Assembly: GCA_030062745.1 (NCBI GenBank)
Contig: CP099840.1
Coordinates: 806,001-870,000, forward strand
Direction of reading: 5' to 3'
Source of the DNA: Capitulum mitella
Lineage: Eukaryota > Arthropoda > Thecostraca > Pollicipedomorpha > Pollicipedidae
Length of the DNA stretch: 64,000 nt
The stretch's first letter is position 1. Every line of letters starts with the position of its first letter. Both the position numbers and the translations under genes were made by a program. Shown here in pieces: positions 32,354-54,819 of the stretch. The notes under the pieces are model-generated. The model was not told the DNA's origin. It made no database searches and saw only the letters and a list, made by a program, of their open reading frames with translations.

Positions 32354-34860
32354 CCGTACCAGCGGACGGAGGCGCGGCGCCGGGCAGCGTCGGCCGCCGC
32401 CGGGCCGCCGTGGTGCGCGCTGCAGGAAGAACGAGCCGCGTACCGGACGCCGGGTGTTTTTTCTGACTGTGAATCAGTGTGGCGCTGTTTAGGTTTGACG
32501 CTTGGTGTTCAGGCTCGGAGCACGGCGCGGGCGGGGCGGAGCACGGAGTGCTCTCCGCCGGAAGAACCGGTGTTCAAAAGAAAAGGGCCGAGTGATAAGA
32601 AAGAAAAACTAGCCAAGTTGTGTGCCACAGAGCTTACCCACTAAGTGATGAGCAGGATCGCTCGATGGCTGTTATGCTGGGTGTGATAAAATATCTGTCC
32701 GAGTTTTAGTCAAACATACATAATGTTTGAAGGGATGACGCCTATTTCCATGTGCAGCCACTCGCAATGTATCATAGTAATGCACCATATGTTTTAACTG
32801 TGTGTGATACTCTATTCAGTTTTCTCTCAGGCAAACAGGAAGGGTTCCTGATTGTTATGTACTCTGGGATGTTTGATAGTACCTAATGGATGTGCCGAAG
32901 GCCAAATTGTTATCTTTAGATTTCATCCCCTGTCGAATCTCGTACGTTGTCGTCTTTCAAACGTTTGTACGTCCTTAACTCTTGAATATTTTGTTTCATT
33001 ACAATCCAGTTTTGTTGGAAATGATGGGCCCCGCCACCATAACCCTCATGGTAATTTATGATGCATGGTAGTATGGACAAAGGCAGATTTTTGGGGCAAT
33101 GCAAAAAAGTTATGTACTTGTCGTCGAAAGTTACTCTCAAAGTGGACCTGACTTCTCGCTTTGCTGACACTTACTCTGTCCATGAAGATATGGGGCCTCA
33201 TCATGTCTATGACGTGTCATGTGTTCCATGCTGCGTCCCCCTTTTAAAGGATTCCAAGCTTGAAAACCATTTTCCGAATTCTGCTGAGCATGTTTCGGAC
33301 AGTTTATCAAGGTCGAGGCGGGGATTATGGTAATGTCAAAAACAGGCACAAGCTGTGTGTTGTGATTTGTTTGTTCAGTCTATAAAAAGTGTTTCTAAAG
33401 CTGAAAATTATTTGTTTCTCAATTACTTGTTTGTACAACCATGCAACGATTCAGGCCAGCATTTTCTATTTAATGAAGCCACGACAAATAGCTCCATCAT
33501 GATAAAAATGACTGGAAACGACAATCATGCTTGATGACAACATACAAACAGGGATGATGTTGTACGTCAAATAGCACACAAGATGTTCGTGTCAAAGGAG
33601 TCTACTCAGCATAGATGGTTGCTCCTAGGGAAGGTAGGATGTTGCCGTTACGAAGTTGAAGAATTTTAACATTAGCCCGGCGGTTTTACTGAAAAAATGG
33701 TTAAAAAATGCTTTTAGCCCTGCCAGCTCAAAAAGCGATCCTACGCAGGCACTGTAGAACTGTTCTGCTTTGATCAACATATTAACCCGGCATCTACCAG
33801 CGGATTTAGAACTACGCAATTTCCTGGGAAGGAGTAGGGGCTATTTTTCGCCCTACCCCGTGTAACTTCGCAACTAATGAGCCGATCAAAACGTTTCATA
33901 ATGCAAACGGTAGCCCTCAACAAGAGCTTTCAGAAAAAACGCGTTTTTTGGTGTTCGAGTTCACAGATGACGTAATAAGTCAGGCCAAATTGTAAAATAA
34001 ACGAATGCTTTCACTGCTCAAACTCACATGCATATTTCAAAAGTCTGAATAGTAATTTATGTCGTGGAGCTATCCTAAAACCAAATGAAAGCTTTGCCAA
34101 AAAAGGTCCAGAGGAAAAGACAAGGCGTCAAGGTCACAGATGAAGATCAAGGTCAGTTCAAAAGCCAAGGCCAGCTTTTTCATAAAAATAACTTCAGGTG
34201 CCACGGAACTGTGCTATGCACCAGTCAGAGGGCAAAATAGACTCCGTTATGAGAATCAGCACCTCCAGTTACTCTGTAAGCTATGCAAATAGAGTCTATG
34301 AAGAAAAAAATGCTTTACCTTGGAAAAAGCTTGACAACCTTGACCCGAGGAGGACATTAAGTTATAATGACTATATTTATGTAGTTTGGGTTGGTCCATT
34401 CATATGTTATTTGCTAATTCACCTTTGTGACCAAATTCTAGCGATTTTTTTCAGTCCAGCTGAGACTTGAACGGGCCGGTCAACCCAACACTCAGCTTTG
34501 ACCTGCCCTTGCTCCGTGACCTGGCATGACCTTGACTTGAAGACTTGACAGAATATGAGCTAGGAGTTCATTGAAGTGTATACAAGGTTTCAGTTTGTTA
34601 TCTTGAACGAATTGGAAGTTATTGAAGAAAAACACGGGGGGTGGGCAAAAAATAGCCCGACCTCTTGCGAACGGCGGATTAATCACTGTGAATGAGTGAA
34701 TGCATCAATGAATGCGTTTTGACCAGAATTAACGTGCAGCAAATCAAGCAGCTCCACGACGTCGTAAGACTATAAACTGGAACATGTATAAAATATATAA
34801 TATATTTATTCATGAAATGTATATATATACAAATATGTCAGAAAGACTACAAACTAGAAA

Positions 34861-34905
<45 letters not shown>

Positions 34906-37006
34906 ACATTTACACATAAAATTGATACATACAAATATGTAAAATATTAGCTAGAAAGACTACAAGCTAAAATAACAGAGAAAGACACCGAGAGACACAC
35001 AGAGATGACCTAGACGCAAAGCGACTAAAATGTAACAAACAATTTAATATGTGCCGCCCTACAAATTTTCCACCAGCATAGGCGTTTTAAAACCTGGTAT
35101 TTTTCCCTTTTTAGTCTTCAGTCTACCACATACGCATGGGACGGATGAAGCCAGGTGGGCAAAAACTAGCACTTTTTCTGGCGTTGTGTGATGATAATTT
35201 CTTTAAAATCTGCCGTTGTTCGCGGGGGTGAGGGAACTTTTATGCAAAAGTATTGAGAAGGCAAATAACGACTCGGGTTTTTCGTCAATGCCGATTGCCA
35301 ATGGGTCCCATGTCAAATCTTATCGAAGAACTGAGGGAGCAAGGGCCTCATCATTTCGTATTTATTTCAGTTCCACCCATGATTCCTTCCCTTCACCTCT
35401 TTCCAACATTCCTCCGTCAGTGGGAGTAGCGACGTGGCAAAAAGCGAAATATCACTGGCGATCTTTGAGACGATATTCCCTCCCAACGCGCAAACTAAAT
35501 AACATAAGTTAACAAAGAGGAGCGAACATTTCTTTTGTTTCATGTGCCGGACATATCCCAAAGCCGCCGGAGGAATATCACGTCACATGCAATTTAATTT
35601 GTTTTCGCACGACGGTGCCTGTCGGGATCTCTACTGGGCCGCATTGCTCCTGTGCATTGCGGGTGAGCCTATTCTTTCAGTTTGAGAAAAGTGCCAGTTG
35701 AGTAAAAACCGAGGTGCTGATCGTTGAAGATATCCCGATGCGCTTTTACGTTTCCAGGAAAAGCATCGCGCTGTTGCGACTTTTCAGTGTGACGCTCTGA
35801 CTATGATCGCAATAGCATTAAGCTGAGACGGCGACGTTCTAGAAGTTCCTCAAAGTCGAGAGAGCCGACATTGCGCAAGTTGTGTCGTAGGCTGAACTGC
35901 GCCCATAAATAAGATAGTTTGTTGCAATAACGTGGCATTTGACGGTGCGAGATGGGGCGAGAGTATTAATGGCCATCTGATACTTGAAATATGGTCTGTC
36001 CATTATCAGATTATGGGGTTATTTCAGTGCTGCCCCGCATCAAATTAATGACCGCGTTGCTGAATAGTCAGTTATTTGACGTTGTCAGTGCAGACCTTAA
36101 GTCGAAAAGTAGTAGGCACTGACAGATCAGACAGATGTGCAAAAGCGGGGGAGGGGGCGGGGGCATATCTAACCCGGATTGGTTCGAGTGCGCTACTAAA
36201 TATAATTAGAAAAAAAACATCCAAATGAAGTAAAAAAGGGTATTTATAGGTTTCCGGACTTTGCATATCATTACGAAAGACAACCTACTTTATCCCGGGA
36301 CAAACTTGGGTTTAAGCACAAAAGATATGGGTTAACACGTAGCATCCATGTAAGAAATTGTCCATCCATGTAACTCGATCTACTTCCAACCGCCCATTTC
36401 ATTCTGGATTTCAGTCACTTTGTTTTGCCGTTTCCAAAAACTGAATCTATAGACATAAACTTTGTTTGTTTCGAAAACAAAATATTCCCAATTGATACAA
36501 AAATATAGCATGTGATAATAAGTTGGAAAAGTGGGGCCAAAAGACCGCCACGCGGAGGGAAGTAAAAAAACTAGCCCCAACCTCTGTGAATGGCGGATTA
36601 ATCACTGTGAATGCCTGAATGCATCAATGAATGCGCCCGTGAACATGCTGACCCCGGGTTTTCCAACAAAACGGGCCTTAACCCCTCCGGTCTTCCAGCG
36701 GTTGTGAACAGCATTCCGCAGAGGGAACGAGTCCAGAAATTTATAGCTTTCATGAAGGATAAACGAACTTACCCCCATACTCTGGGATAGTGCACCTGAA
36801 ATCTGAGTCAGGCAGGCCGATTATTTTCATTAATGAATGTTACGGACCCGGTCATGTGTAGATCTCACCTGGTTAGCAAGCATGGCATCCCCATCAGCTC
36901 TGTTCGCCGCAGGGTTGTGCAAAATGCAGATATAGAGAAAACTATATTGCTTCACAAAAATCACAACATAGACAGATCAGCGAGCGACACTAGCTCGTGC
37001 CAAGCC
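32354..37006. other. Intergenic region between SLC17 and the next gene
   Basis: No supported gene. It holds the SLC17 3' flank (no clear polyadenylation signal near the stop), AGGTCA-like motifs near 34,125-34,160, and two copies of a dispersed repeat containing GGCGGATTAATCACTGTG then GAATGCATCAATGAATGCG (34,673-34,718 and 36,590-36,638). Confidence 0.5.
34862..34902. repeat. (AT)n microsatellite
   Basis: About 20 AT units, in a TATA-rich neighbourhood from 34,780. Confidence 0.95.
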
Positions 37007-37567
37007 TTAGTCTCCCGGCGCGCCGTCATGGTAGCGGTCAGTCCTGCCGTCGGCGGCGATGTTCAGCTCGGACCGGTTCGTGTGCTGGCGGCTGAGCCGG
37101 GTCGGCACGGTGGCGATGACGACGCCGACGGCGAACACGAACGCGATCAGCGTCACCACCAGGCAGGTAGTCAGCACGTACAGGGCGCGGTCGGACGGCG
37201 GCAGCGGGCGGCCGGCGACCGGCGGCCGGCCGGCCGGGGCGCCCCGCCGGCCCCTGTCCACCGGCGGCACTTGGTGCCAGCTCCAGGAGACCGGATCCGG
37301 TGGCACCGTGTGCGGCCGCGCCGGCGGCTGCACGTCAGGCGAGAGAGGCGGCGAGCCAGGGTCGCTCAGCGGCGAGTCCGGATTCACGGAGCGGCGCGGC
37401 GAGGCGGCGTCTGACCGGCTGGAGGCCGCCTCAGATGGGCCGGGCGACCGAGACGAATGCGTGGACTGGGCGCTGTCGTCCCCGCGATGGCGCGGTGACT
37501 TGGACGCATGCCCCTTCTTCCCCGCTGAGTGGTGGTGCGCTTTCCGGGTTGACCCAGATTTGGGCAT
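37007..37567 (-). CDS. Possible single-pass membrane protein, 186 aa, unrecognised
   Basis: This is a single open frame with ATG at 37,567 (A at -3) and TAA at 37,007. I do not recognise a family. Residues 1-~125 are hydrophilic, rich in Ser, Pro, His and Arg and likely disordered (GKKGHASKSPRHRG, SPRRSVNPDSP, SPPLSP). Residues ~129-155 form one strong hydrophobic segment (LTTCLVVTLIAFVFAVGVVI). A ~30-residue tail with one NRS glycosylation sequon follows. GC3 bias resembles the recognised genes, and a real membrane segment is unlikely by chance. No intron is needed, but the frame could be an end exon of a larger gene. It lies tail-to-tail with the transporter gene and upstream of a transposon cluster. 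Confidence 0.5.
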   Translation of the reverse strand: MPKSGSTRKAHHHSAGKKGHASKSPRHRGDDSAQSTHSSRSPGPSEAASSRSDAASPRRSVNPDSPLSDPGSPPLSPDVQPPARPHTVPPDPVSWSWHQVPPVDRGRRGAPAGRPPVAGRPLPPSDRALYVLTTCLVVTLIAFVFAVGVVIATVPTRLSRQHTNRSELNIAADGRTDRYHDGAPGD

Positions 37568-37855
37568 GTTTGTCGCAGTCTCGCCACATTCAGCAACAGA
37601 TTCGCTCCGGATTCTCGCCGAAAGGCACGTGAGTTGCTGTCTCGGGATCCCTTCAATGCTTGTTTCGCACTTGGTATCAGTGTTTTACAGAAATTTGGTA
37701 AAACTGCATCAAAAACTATTTTTCCGTTTAGTGTCTGTCATCCATTTGTCAGCAACACCCCTGGCAAGTAACACCCTGGCCAGTACAAGTAAGGGAGTCC
37801 GAAGATTTTCACGCATTTAATTTACTTGGCAGTTTCAGACCAAACGTTTAACTAA

Positions 37856-37976
37856 GGATGCACCGGATATCCAGTCCGGCCGGATACCCGGCCGGATATT
37901 AGAGATTATCCGGTATCCGGTATCCGGCCGGATATTTTTGTGATCCGGCCGGACACTGCCGGATATTTAACCTCCC
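37856..37976. repeat. Cluster of CCGGATATCCGG-type palindromes
   Basis: Overlapping CCGGATATCC, GGCCGGATA and TATCCGGTATCCGG motifs fill ~110 bp after GGATGCACCGGATATCC. This resembles the iterated ends of some hAT-type transposons, but no transposase or partner end was found. It may be a solo end. Confidence 0.6.
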
Positions 37977-38479
37977 GGTGTACAGTCAAGACGGTGCTCT
38001 AATGTCTGCGTCCAAAACCGTTTCAGGGGAAACGTGGCTTGTTGTGTTAGATTGCCGATGTAACTGGCAGTTCCAAGTCGGTCTGGAGACCTTGGGACCA
38101 ATTCTTTTCTGTATTGGTCCGGGAGGGTTCGGACATATCTTTGCAAGAATGGGACTCAAGTTCAAAACAGTGAAACAATAGCCAGCATGCAGTCAGTAGC
38201 CCATCTTATGATTTATTATCTTCCTTTTTTCCAAATATTTCTTATCTTTCTCAAATTCTGACACAAATGCATTAAGGAAAAATATAAATTGTGGGCACTG
38301 GAAAATGAGACAGTATTTAAAGTCATACCATAAGCACATTTATTACTGTACGAACATTAAACTTTCCAGAAATGTAGTCATAACCGCTGCGGTCAGTTTT
38401 TGCTTAATGGATCATCTCCATCACCTCTTATCTGTCGGCAACACGCACGAGCCTGGGCACACGCACCAGCATTTAACGC

Positions 38480-39210
38480 GGTATCTCTAGGTCCAGAGCA
38501 GCGATCACCTGGATCATCCAGCGCTTTAGGGCGACTTTGGATGTTACGTACCAGTCTCCCTGATACATCCTCTGCTTAATGATACCTCAGATGTTCTCAG
38601 TAGGACACACCTGGTGCACACAGGGGGACTGCTGTCACGCACTACATACGGCACTCTGGCCTCTTCCAGCAACTTGGGAGTTTTCTTCGCATAATGAGCG
38701 CTGGCCAAGTCTGGCCAGATCAACATGGCCCTGTCGAAATAGTCCTCATCTAAATATGGGATGAGCACATCTCCTACGCACTTCTCACGGTACACGTTGC
38801 CATCAACATTACCCATACCCGGCATGATAACCGGATTTTTCACACCCCTTAGAGAGATGGCGGGCCACACGAAAAAATTACGTGACTTGCTCTCTGGCCT
38901 CAGTTGTACTTCTGCTGGATTTCTGCTGGACGTGCTCCAACAGAGTACCCAAGGTTTCCTGACATATGCCTCTCGTGATAGGTGAAGTAGCTTTCGTCGT
39001 CCATGGCGATGCCCCATTCTTTCCGATGTCATATGATCCGCGGGACAGTTTCCGGATGCGGGTCATTAGGGCGACCTCTTGTTTTTGGGTGAACTGGGGT
39101 GACCTCTTGCTCTTTCGGTACCGTACCTTGTTTGCCACCAATATTTTCTTGTCACGTACATTCTGGAGATTCCAAACCTTCCAGCCGAAACGCGTTATGA
39201 CACCCGTTGT
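38480..39210 (-). pseudogene. Broken Tc1/mariner (IS630-type) transposase
   Basis: Reading the minus strand from ~39,210, the N-terminal fragment (WKVWNLQNVRDKKILV, then MTRIRKLSRGSYD) is followed by a frameshift. The first catalytic-site block AMDDESYFTYHE comes next in another frame, then stops. The main fragment is 39,032-38,544, with GNVDGNVYRE and LIWPDLASAHYAK (second Asp). A further frameshift places CPTEN (third acidic residue) out of frame, with an early stop, ahead of QRMYQGDW and a short C-terminus near 38,485. The family catalyses cut-and-paste transposition into TA sites with a DD(E/D) triad. At least two frameshifts and several stops make this copy dead. The piggyBac-like copy begins just beyond its 5' end. 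Terminal inverted repeats were not located. Confidence 0.85.
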
Positions 39211-39245
39211 TTTTACAGCTCGAATCAGCTACAGCTGTCTTTTAA

Positions 39246-40454
39246 CCCTATTCCCGGAGGGCTAGACGGTATGACCGATTCCCGGCAGGGGGGGGGGGAT
39301 TCGGCCCCCCCTGAGATCTCGAGAACTACTTATCCGATTTCATCGCAACAAACGGCAATCGATTTGCCGTGACGTGAACTACATTTTTATAAAAAGAAAT
39401 TTTCAAAATTTTGAAATTTGTGGATACAGGGGGGCAAAAATGTCAAAATGGGGGGGTACTTTTTGACTTCTTATAACTCCGTTGTTTATGGACCGATTTC
39501 GATGAAACTGGCATCAATCGAGAGATTATGGATAGGGCTTTTACCATAGGTATGCAAATTTGAAATTTTGAGAAAATTCATGGGCGTTCACAGGGTTTCA
39601 AAAATAGGGGGATTAGTTTTCCAATAACGGAATGAACAAAAGAGGACAAAACACTTTTTTAGCTTCTGCTAGTCATGTTATGCTAAAGAAGTACAAATCG
39701 CATTACAATGTTTGTATAATGTTAGCATAGGCGGTGCCAGGGACATAAAAAGGGGGAACTGTCATGGTCACACGTTTCTCAGATCAACTTGTGACCTTTG
39801 ACCTTAAATGACCTCCAGTGACCTTGGGGTCACTTGGAATGATGTCGTGTGCATTCAATATTATCTGTAAACGTTTTTAATCGATTAAATTCACTCTATT
39901 CCAAAAAATTTATTTTTTGGCTTTTGCGATATAGGGTACGTGCACTGACATTTTAGGTCATAGCTCCGTGACCTGACCTGATATCAAGCTGAAACTTGGT
40001 ACACAAGTAGAGGGCATCTTTCTACGTCATATATATTCCGGGTTTGGCATTTGAAAAAAACGGCGCCGAAATTATTGCAAAAAAACAAATTTTGACTTTT
40101 GACCTTGACCTGACCTTGTAAAGTGACCTTAGATAAACAAAATTACATATGCACATTGCCCAACTATTTAGCTATATATTCCTATAAAGTTTTAAGTTCT
40201 ATCCTAAGAACTCTGTTTTTGGCAGACATTTTCCTTTTACCCTCAACATGGCCAAAAATGACCTGAGGTTCCTCCCAAAAACGTTGCCTGGCTCCGCCCC
40301 TGAGCAAAATAGAATTTCGAAATTTTGTCACAGCGCGTAGAAGGAATAGCTAGGAAAAGTCACCAAGTTTCGTGAAGCTGCGTCAAAAAGCCTGGAATTG
40401 GCAAGCAAAAAACCCGAGGGGGGGCGGATTCCGCCCCCCCTGCCGGGAATAGGG
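39246..40454 (+). mobile_element. piggyBac-like non-autonomous element, copy A (1,209 bp)
   Basis: TTAA flanks both sides (39,242-39,245 and 40,455-40,458). The ends are perfect inverted repeats CCCTATTCCCGG / CCGGGAATAGGG. Subterminal CCGG(A/C)AGGG and G- or C-run blocks repeat near each end. No transposase frame exists. TTAA duplication plus CCC-starting ends are the hallmark of the piggyBac superfamily. The interior is rich in AGGTCA-type hexamers. Confidence 0.92.
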
Positions 40455-40952
40455 TTAACACGCGCACTGGAATTGGGATCTTTTTGTGCCCCCCACCTGC
40501 TCTCTCTTAAATATCTCGAGAACGCATCTGAGCTGGTTGCTGTTACTTTGCGACATTTATGGCAATTGAATAACTCGTCGAATGGCGTAGAAAAATTGGA
40601 AATCAGCCGAACATTTTGAGTTTCAAGCACTTGAAGTCCGACAAACATCACGAAAACGACGGTTGTCGCTGACAAATGGGAACTTTGTGAAAGAACTGGC
40701 GCTCTACTTAAGACTGCTGTTCGAACACAGTCAGGCGATGTCATTCGGGCATAAGTGATGGACGTTCTAAGGCCAAAGCCAGGGTCAATAAGGGTTAAGG
40801 GCATCAAAGGTCAAGGTTTGTGACCTGATCCAGATTTCTTTTGCAACATGTCAGTTTGTATGAAATATGCATTCGAAGGCCCTAATAAAAACACGTGTGC
40901 GCACACTGATAAGCTTACATATTCCAAGGTCAGTGAAGGTCAAGGTCGTTAA

Positions 40953-42159
40953 CCCTATTCCCGGCAGGGGGGCGGAATCCACCCCCCTCGGGTTTTTTGC
41001 TTGCCAATTCCAGGCTTTTTGACGCAGCTTCACGAAACTTGGTGACTTTTCCTAGTTATCCTTTCTACGCGCTTTGACAAAATTTTACAATTCTACTTTG
41101 CTTAGGAGCGGAGCCAGGCAACGTGTTTGGGAGGAACCTCAGGTCATTTTTGGCCATGTTGAGGGTAAAAGGAAAATATCTGCCAAAAACAGCGTTTTTA
41201 AGACAGAACTTAAAACTGTATGTGGATGTATAGTTAAATAGTTAGGAAATGTGCACACAAAATTTTGTTTATCTGAGGTCACTTTACAAGGTCAGGTCAA
41301 GGTCAAAAGTCAAAATTTATTTTTTTGCAATAATTTCGGCGACGTTTTTTCAAATGCCAAACCCGGAATATATATGACGTAGAAAGGTACCCTCTACTTG
41401 TGTACCAAGTTTCAGTTTGATATCAGGTCGGGTCACGGAGCTATGACCTAAAATGTCAGTGCGCGTAATTTATATCGCAATAGCCGTAAAATGAAATTTT
41501 TGAAATAGAGTGAATTCAAATGATTGAAAACGTTTACAGATAATATTAAATGCACACGAGATCATTCCAAGCCATCCCAAGGTCACTGGAGGTCATTTAA
41601 GGTCAAAGGTCACAAGTTGACCTGAGAAACGTGTGACCATGACAGTTCCTCCTTTTTCATGTCCCTGGCACCGCCTATGCTAACATTATACAAACATTGT
41701 AATGCGATTTGTACTTATTAAGTATAACATGACTGTCAGAAGCCAAAAAAGGGTGTTTGCCTCTTTTGCCTCAGTTGTTAGAAAACTTATCCTCCTATTT
41801 TTGAAACCCTGTGGACGCCCATGAATTTTGTCAAAATTTCAGATTTGCGGACCCATGGTAAAAGCGCTATTCATATTCCATCGATTCATGCCAGTTTCAT
41901 CGAAATCGGTCCATAAACAACGGAGTTATAAGAAGTCCAAAAGTACCCCCCATTTTGACGTTTTTGCCCCCCTGTATCCACAAATTTCGAAATTTTGAAA
42001 ATTTCTTTTTATAAAAATGTAGTTCACGTCACGGCAAATCGATTGCCGTTTGTTGCGATGAAATCGGACAAGTGGTTCTCGAGATCTCGGGGGGGGGGGG
42101 CCGAATCCGCCCTCTCCTGCCGGGAATCGGCCATACCGTCTAGCCCTCCGGGAATAAGG
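40953..42159 (-). mobile_element. piggyBac-like non-autonomous element, copy B (1,207 bp), inverted
   Basis: The flanks are TTAA (40,949-40,952 and 42,160-42,163), with ends CCCTATTCCCGG and CCGGGAATAAGG. The whole sequence is the reverse complement of copy A, with scattered substitutions and small indels. A 490-bp unrelated spacer separates the two. Confidence 0.92.
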
Positions 42160-42483
42160 TTAATTCAGGATTTCACAGCTATCCATATCCATGAGGTCAA
42201 AAACCGGGTCATTTGTGCAGACGGAGAGTGGGGGATGGAGGCGATCGTTTGTAAAGCGGTTGTTTAGTCTTGCGCTCGGCAAAAACCCTCCCGATTACCG
42301 CCTTCCTTCGCGGTTTCTTCTGATCCGAATGACCGTAGAATCCAAATGATCAATTACCACTGAGATGCAAAAATGTAACACTTTGGAGCTTGGTTCGATT
42401 TGTGTGGATGTAACTTTTGCCCCACTTTCGTAGATGTACTTTCAGGAAGTTAGCAAACACACTTTCGATTCTATATCACACAT

Positions 42484-42489
42484 TTATTT
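42484..42489 (-). terminator. Candidate polyadenylation signal for FEM1
   Basis: TTTATT on the + strand is AATAAA on the gene strand. It is the first such hexamer I find downstream of the FEM1 stop at 43,804, implying a ~1.3 kb 3' UTR. This is a candidate only. Confidence 0.35.
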
Positions 42490-43803
42490 TCGTACACAAT
42501 TACGAACAGTCCAATAAAAGCCTAATTTTAAGGTAAAGCATCGGCACATCAGCCATGCAGAACCTAGAGGCGCAAACTGGTCGACTTCCGGAAACAAGCC
42601 AAGAATGATCCTAACCCAGTCGGTACAAATAATGCCCAACACCGTGATAAGAACCAACGCTACCATACCGAAACGATAAAATTTGCCATCTCAGCGTATG
42701 GGCGATATTGGATGAAGAGTACCAGCGTGAGGACCTTGCGGCGACCGGCCGAAAGAGTATTATGCTGAGTTCCAGCGACACCGAAAGCAGAAACTCTCCG
42801 GACGGCGTGGCCATACGGCGCGCAGCAGCCTGCAGATACCATGCCAGTTATGCGGCGAACGAGCCTTGATAATGAGAACACCCCCCAGATTATTGGCAGG
42901 ACAAAGGTGTGAAGGGCGACTGAGAGATTCTACAGGAGACAAAAACTTCGACATGTATTTTCCGAAGCTAGGAACATCTACAAGGAATATCCAGTGCGAA
43001 CGAGGGTCCGATTATTTCACTTAACGCACACTATTGTCAATCATCTCCTCACAGCCAACATGATTCCCAATCAGCCAATTTCGATCACCAGCGGAAGATG
43101 TCGGGAAGTGTTCGCCTTTAACTGGCATGTAGTTGAGCACGGCGATGCGGACGAAGGGGCGGGACGGCGAAGCGGTGTGAGACACCGAGGAAACACGAGT
43201 AACCCAACTTAAATTGGCGAGACGTCCTCGCAAACACGTGGCCTCGCGCACCAGTCGCGAACCGGTCTTCAACTCATAATGTGAGCACCAAATGCGCCGG
43301 CGCGGTGCGCATCCCGTGCCGAAGCGTGGCGAGGCCCCGCTCCGGCGCGGGCGGCCCTGATTCGTGGCAGGCAGTGCTGCGCCCGCGCCGGCCGCCTGCC
43401 GACTCGCTCCGAGCGTCGCCGCCAGCGCAGCCGAGATTCGATCGCGCGCCGACAGATGTCTCTGGCGGTGGCGCCCGGCCAGAGCCGGGGCGGCGCCGCC
43501 GGCCTCTCCCTCGGCCGGAGCCGAGCCTATCACAGCGGGCCGGGCCCGCCAATACCCGTGGGACTAGACCTCAGCGCGATCCGGTGCCGGGCACCGCAGA
43601 ACGCACAACTAACACAACCCGACCGCGGCCCCGCGCGACCTCGCCTGTAAAAGTAGGAAAACTTAACGCAGCCGCGCCGCCCGCACGTCAATGCGGACGG
43701 CGCGGCGCCTGGCAGGACCGGAGGGCAATATCATTGACGGTGCCCCTGGCCGGGGCGGCTACACGGATATCACTCGCTGGCTGCGCCGCCGGCCGGGCCG
43801 CGG

Positions 43804-54799
<10,996 letters not shown>

Positions 54800-54819
54800 C
54801 TGTCGGCCGGGGCGCCATG

